NCBI RefSeq assembly: GCF_021018805.1
Contig: NC_086248.1
Span: forward strand, 23,134,922 to 23,198,921
Source: Prinia subflava
Lineage: Eukaryota > Chordata > Aves > Passeriformes > Cisticolidae
Direction: 5' to 3'
Length of the DNA: 64,000 nucleotides
Shown here: piece after piece, positions 61,101 to 64,000 of the stretch
Layout of the letters: each line of letters begins with the position of its first letter
How positions within the stretch are numbered: position 1 is the first letter of the stretch
Program-made: the position numbers and the translations under genes
Notes under the pieces: generated by a model
Seen by the model: the letters and a program-made list of their open reading frames with translations, nothing else
Database searches by the model: none
What the model was told of the DNA's origin: nothing

Positions 61101-63910
61101 ACTTAGCATCAATAAAATAGTTTCCTTCTGGAATTTGGCACAGCAAAACACTGAAGCCATAATCCTCTGCAGTGGCCATACCCTGAATCAGAAAATCAAG
61201 ATATAGATATAAACATCCACCATAAGTGTATGTATGATAGGTTTATCATTTTATTCCCACACTCAACATACTAAGCCATGCAAAGTTATTACGTTCATCT
61301 CGTTTGTGATTAGATAAAATTAAAAACCTGGATTTGTGATATTACACATTATTTTAATGATGATGCTAAAAGGGTTATGAGTAGAACAACATTTAACTGT
61401 ACAAAATCTGTCCACTTACCTACTCACTAATTATGGGAAGACACATAAATAATTGTGGTGAAGAGTATTCATGATAAAAGGAGAATGCAAGTTTGCTTCA
61501 AAATCATAGGAGTTTCAACAGTCAGATGTTGTTGCTTCTCAGACACTGTTTTCCAAAAGCAGCTTTTGCAACACATGTTGCTGCAATACCTTCTCCTTAT
61601 GAGTTAGGAGATTGGTAATTATTTTTCTGGTTAACTCAACCAGTCAGGTAGCCAAGTTTGCAAAAGGTAAATCTTCCTTTCTTGCTGCTTGTCTCCCTTG
61701 TCACCTTATCTTGGCTTATTTCCCTTTCCCTACCTAGCAAACATCTATTTGCATAATATTCTATTGCAAATGTCAGTGAGGGTTGTTTTAAACTTTTTCA
61801 GAGATATTTGTTATTTTTCTTCTGCTAGTCAGAAAAATGTATTTGCATTTTAAGCAAGATGAGAGAATAAGTGAAAAATCCAGTGTTAAAAGTGTGATTA
61901 GCTCTGATATACAGCATTCAAGATAAGCCAATTTCTTCCTTCCCACTTTGTGGTACTATTTGGCTGTACAAAAGATTGAAGAACTGATATAGCTGTTTTG
62001 ATCAAGGCTCTACCTTGGGAGCTGGTAATGACACTCACTGATGTATTCCCAATGACACCTGAGATGAATCCAAAGGAATCAGCAAACAGGTTGCGGCACA
62101 CTCTTTACTGGCTTCATTCCGCTAAAAAAAATGGGAATATCTGTCATAAATGGGAATATGCCTTTCTCCCTAGTATGAAACCCAAGTGAAGTTGGGGTAG
62201 CAGTGCTTCATAGCAGGGTACTTCTCTGGGTTCCCAAAAATGGCAATTTTTGCCTTATGAATCTGCTGTGGCACATCCTGAGTTCTGTGTGTTCAGTTCA
62301 TCTGGCCTTTATTTCCCCATGCTTCATGAATTTACAAAGAAAAGTGGATCATACAAAGGCATATATCTGGCACATCTATTTCTCTTTGGCTCATACTAGG
62401 AGTGAAGAGCCAGAAGCTCAGTGATAAGCATTAAACACACTGCATCTGAGCAATTGGTTTTGAAAGCAGAAAATTAAAATCTTCCTCTGGAGTTGTGAAG
62501 CCTCTGAATGGATATAAGAAAACATGTAAAACCACACAGCCTTACTAGTATTTTATTTTGTTTTTCTAAAGTTATGATACTTGATCCATCCTTCTATCCA
62601 CAATCACACACACACACACACACAGACAAATCCGTATTCTAGTACAATGATGAAGCAAATCCTGTGGCTAAAATACCCAATATACAGCTGTGAGCAAGTG
62701 ATAAAGCTACCTGCCAGCTCAGCTGCAAAGGCATGTAAGAAGCTTTTCTTTTTCCTCCCTTAGGAACAATGTGAATAGGGTTGTGATTGCTACCTGTGGT
62801 GTTTTACGACATAAAGCAAAATGTCCATGTCGTGTTGCAACATTTCATCAGTGTCTCATCACTCTTTATTGGATATGTAATGGCAGTTCAAAACTGCACG
62901 GCAACCTTCCTTCTAAGCATGATGATATCAGGAACCCTGTCACCATGTTAGTTCCCTCTGTCCTTATAAACCTAAAGCCCAAGCCTGCAGAAGTTTCAAT
63001 ATATAAAAAATTCCAAACACAAAGCAAGGATTTTGTCAAAAAATGCCAATCCACTGAAATAAAAATATTTTTTGTAAGCATTCTGGTCTTATAAATGCAC
63101 AGCACAAACATAGGCAGGCTTGGAGCAGAGGAACAGCTGTCTCTGATATCTATTCTTTTCCTAGCTAACCTCAACTTTGACATTGAGTCACAAGTTTAAT
63201 GATTTTAAGAGGCTAGCAGTATGTTTATGAAAACTGGCGATTCTACTGTTTCCAGGCCTGGAACTGCAGAAGACTTCATTATGTAGACAGGACTGGGGTC
63301 AGAGATTGTGACAATGCATCGGTATCACAACTAGACTTCTGAAGTCAGTGAGTGCCAGTTCACAGCACAGAGCTTGTGAGTAGAGACTCCAGACTTCCAC
63401 ATACCTCCTAGAGGGAATTTGTGAATTTCCTGGAGAAACTCAAAGGAACAGTCTAAGCCAAACTTTTCAGTGTCTGCAGAGTCCAAATGGTTAGAATGGG
63501 ATTTTTTAGTTCGAAACGGACTTCCCAAGCTGTCCTCTCGGAAAGCAACTGTAACAATGCCAGAATGTTCCCCATGTCAGAATGTCTAATGAATCACTTT
63601 GTTGGCCCAAAACCAAGGTGAGTGTGCTTCCTCAAGCTGAGAACAAGGTTGACAGAGTCTACAAACCATATGCTGGACCATTACTCTTCTGAGACTCTTG
63701 CAGCCTTGTATTATCTATCATGCTTTGATCACTTTCTGAAGATTTAGATGTTGATAAGCTCTTGCAAAAAATATTAATTACTATAATTACTAATTACTGT
63801 AATTATAGCCTCTTAGTGATTTCAGTGGAGTGAATGTGAGGGCCTAATATGCTTCTTGATTTCTAAAGTACTAAAAGTTGTCCTCACCCTGTTCTCCTGC
63901 AAACCAAAGT
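58159..63910. other. Long AT-rich stretch with no recognisable gene
   Basis: No exon, RNA gene or clear mobile element was recognised. It contains a (CA)10 microsatellite at 62605-62624. The longest frame (107 codons at 62771-63094) has no recognisable domain. Confidence 0.5.
62605..62624 (+). repeat. (CA)10 microsatellite
   Basis: Ten perfect CA units. Likely variable in length. Confidence 0.9.
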
Positions 63911-64000
63911 TATAGAATCATAGAGTGAATAAGGTTGTAAAAGACCTTTAAGGCCATTGATTCCAACTCCTACTTTAGCACTGTCAAGTCCACAGCTAAA
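63911..64000 (-). mobile_element. CR1 LINE 3' end, cut by the window edge
   Basis: Begins with the complement of the CR1 terminal repeat (TATAGAATCATAGAG) and continues with the tail phrase AAAAGACCTTTAAGGCC. It runs off the right end of the window, so its length is unknown. Confidence 0.85.

Overview
This is a stretch of AT-rich vertebrate nuclear DNA, most likely from a songbird. The evidence is indirect. There are several 3' ends of CR1-type LINEs in both orientations, with the terminal ATTCTATGA-like repeat. There are long solo LTRs of types that I associate with passerine genomes, and a young class II endogenous retrovirus. I recognise no host exon, tRNA, rRNA or other host gene. The window looks intergenic or intronic, and most short open frames in it are chance or repeat-derived.

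Layout. Positions 1-5372 show nothing recognisable. A 651-bp ERVL-like solo LTR with an internal poly(A) run lies at 5373-6023. A decayed CR1 that still carries the end of its ORF2 reading frame is at about 7335-8208. A long featureless stretch follows, with a GC-rich patch at about 8941-9780. A 1,375-bp solo LTR on the minus strand, with 5-bp target duplications, is at 18481-19855; its partner from the same family sits in the opposite orientation at 56769-58153. Small CR1 ends are at 21056-21371, 24765-24858 and 40586-40650. A 30-copy minisatellite (35449-36072) is followed by a GC-rich block (36180-36600).

The main feature is a full-length betaretrovirus-like (class II) endogenous retrovirus at 43510-51145. 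It has two 544-bp LTRs that differ at 5 sites, flanked by a perfect 6-bp duplication (AGATAT). Between them lie a Lys-tRNA-like primer binding site, a leader with a splice-donor candidate, gag, a classic A_AAA_AAC slippery site abutting the gag stop, and one uninterrupted pro-pol frame. That frame contains a dUTPase-like remnant, protease, reverse transcriptase, RNase H and integrase, with all the catalytic residues I looked for in the four enzyme domains. A short frame follows that keeps only a membrane anchor of env, then a polypurine tract. Gag is broken once, between its matrix and capsid parts, by a net -1 shift in a C-rich stretch. Env lacks its surface subunit and ectodomain.

Downstream, a CR1 of about 0.8 kb lies on the minus strand at 53236-54040, an AT-rich palindromic stretch is at 55521-55650, and another minus-strand CR1 runs off the right edge. 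The elements are independent insertions of different ages. The retrovirus is the youngest: near-identical LTRs, many CpGs kept, pol intact. It appears to be an env-less lineage in which the pol machinery is preserved. Everything here was read by eye. Family names and ages are inferences, and no database was consulted.
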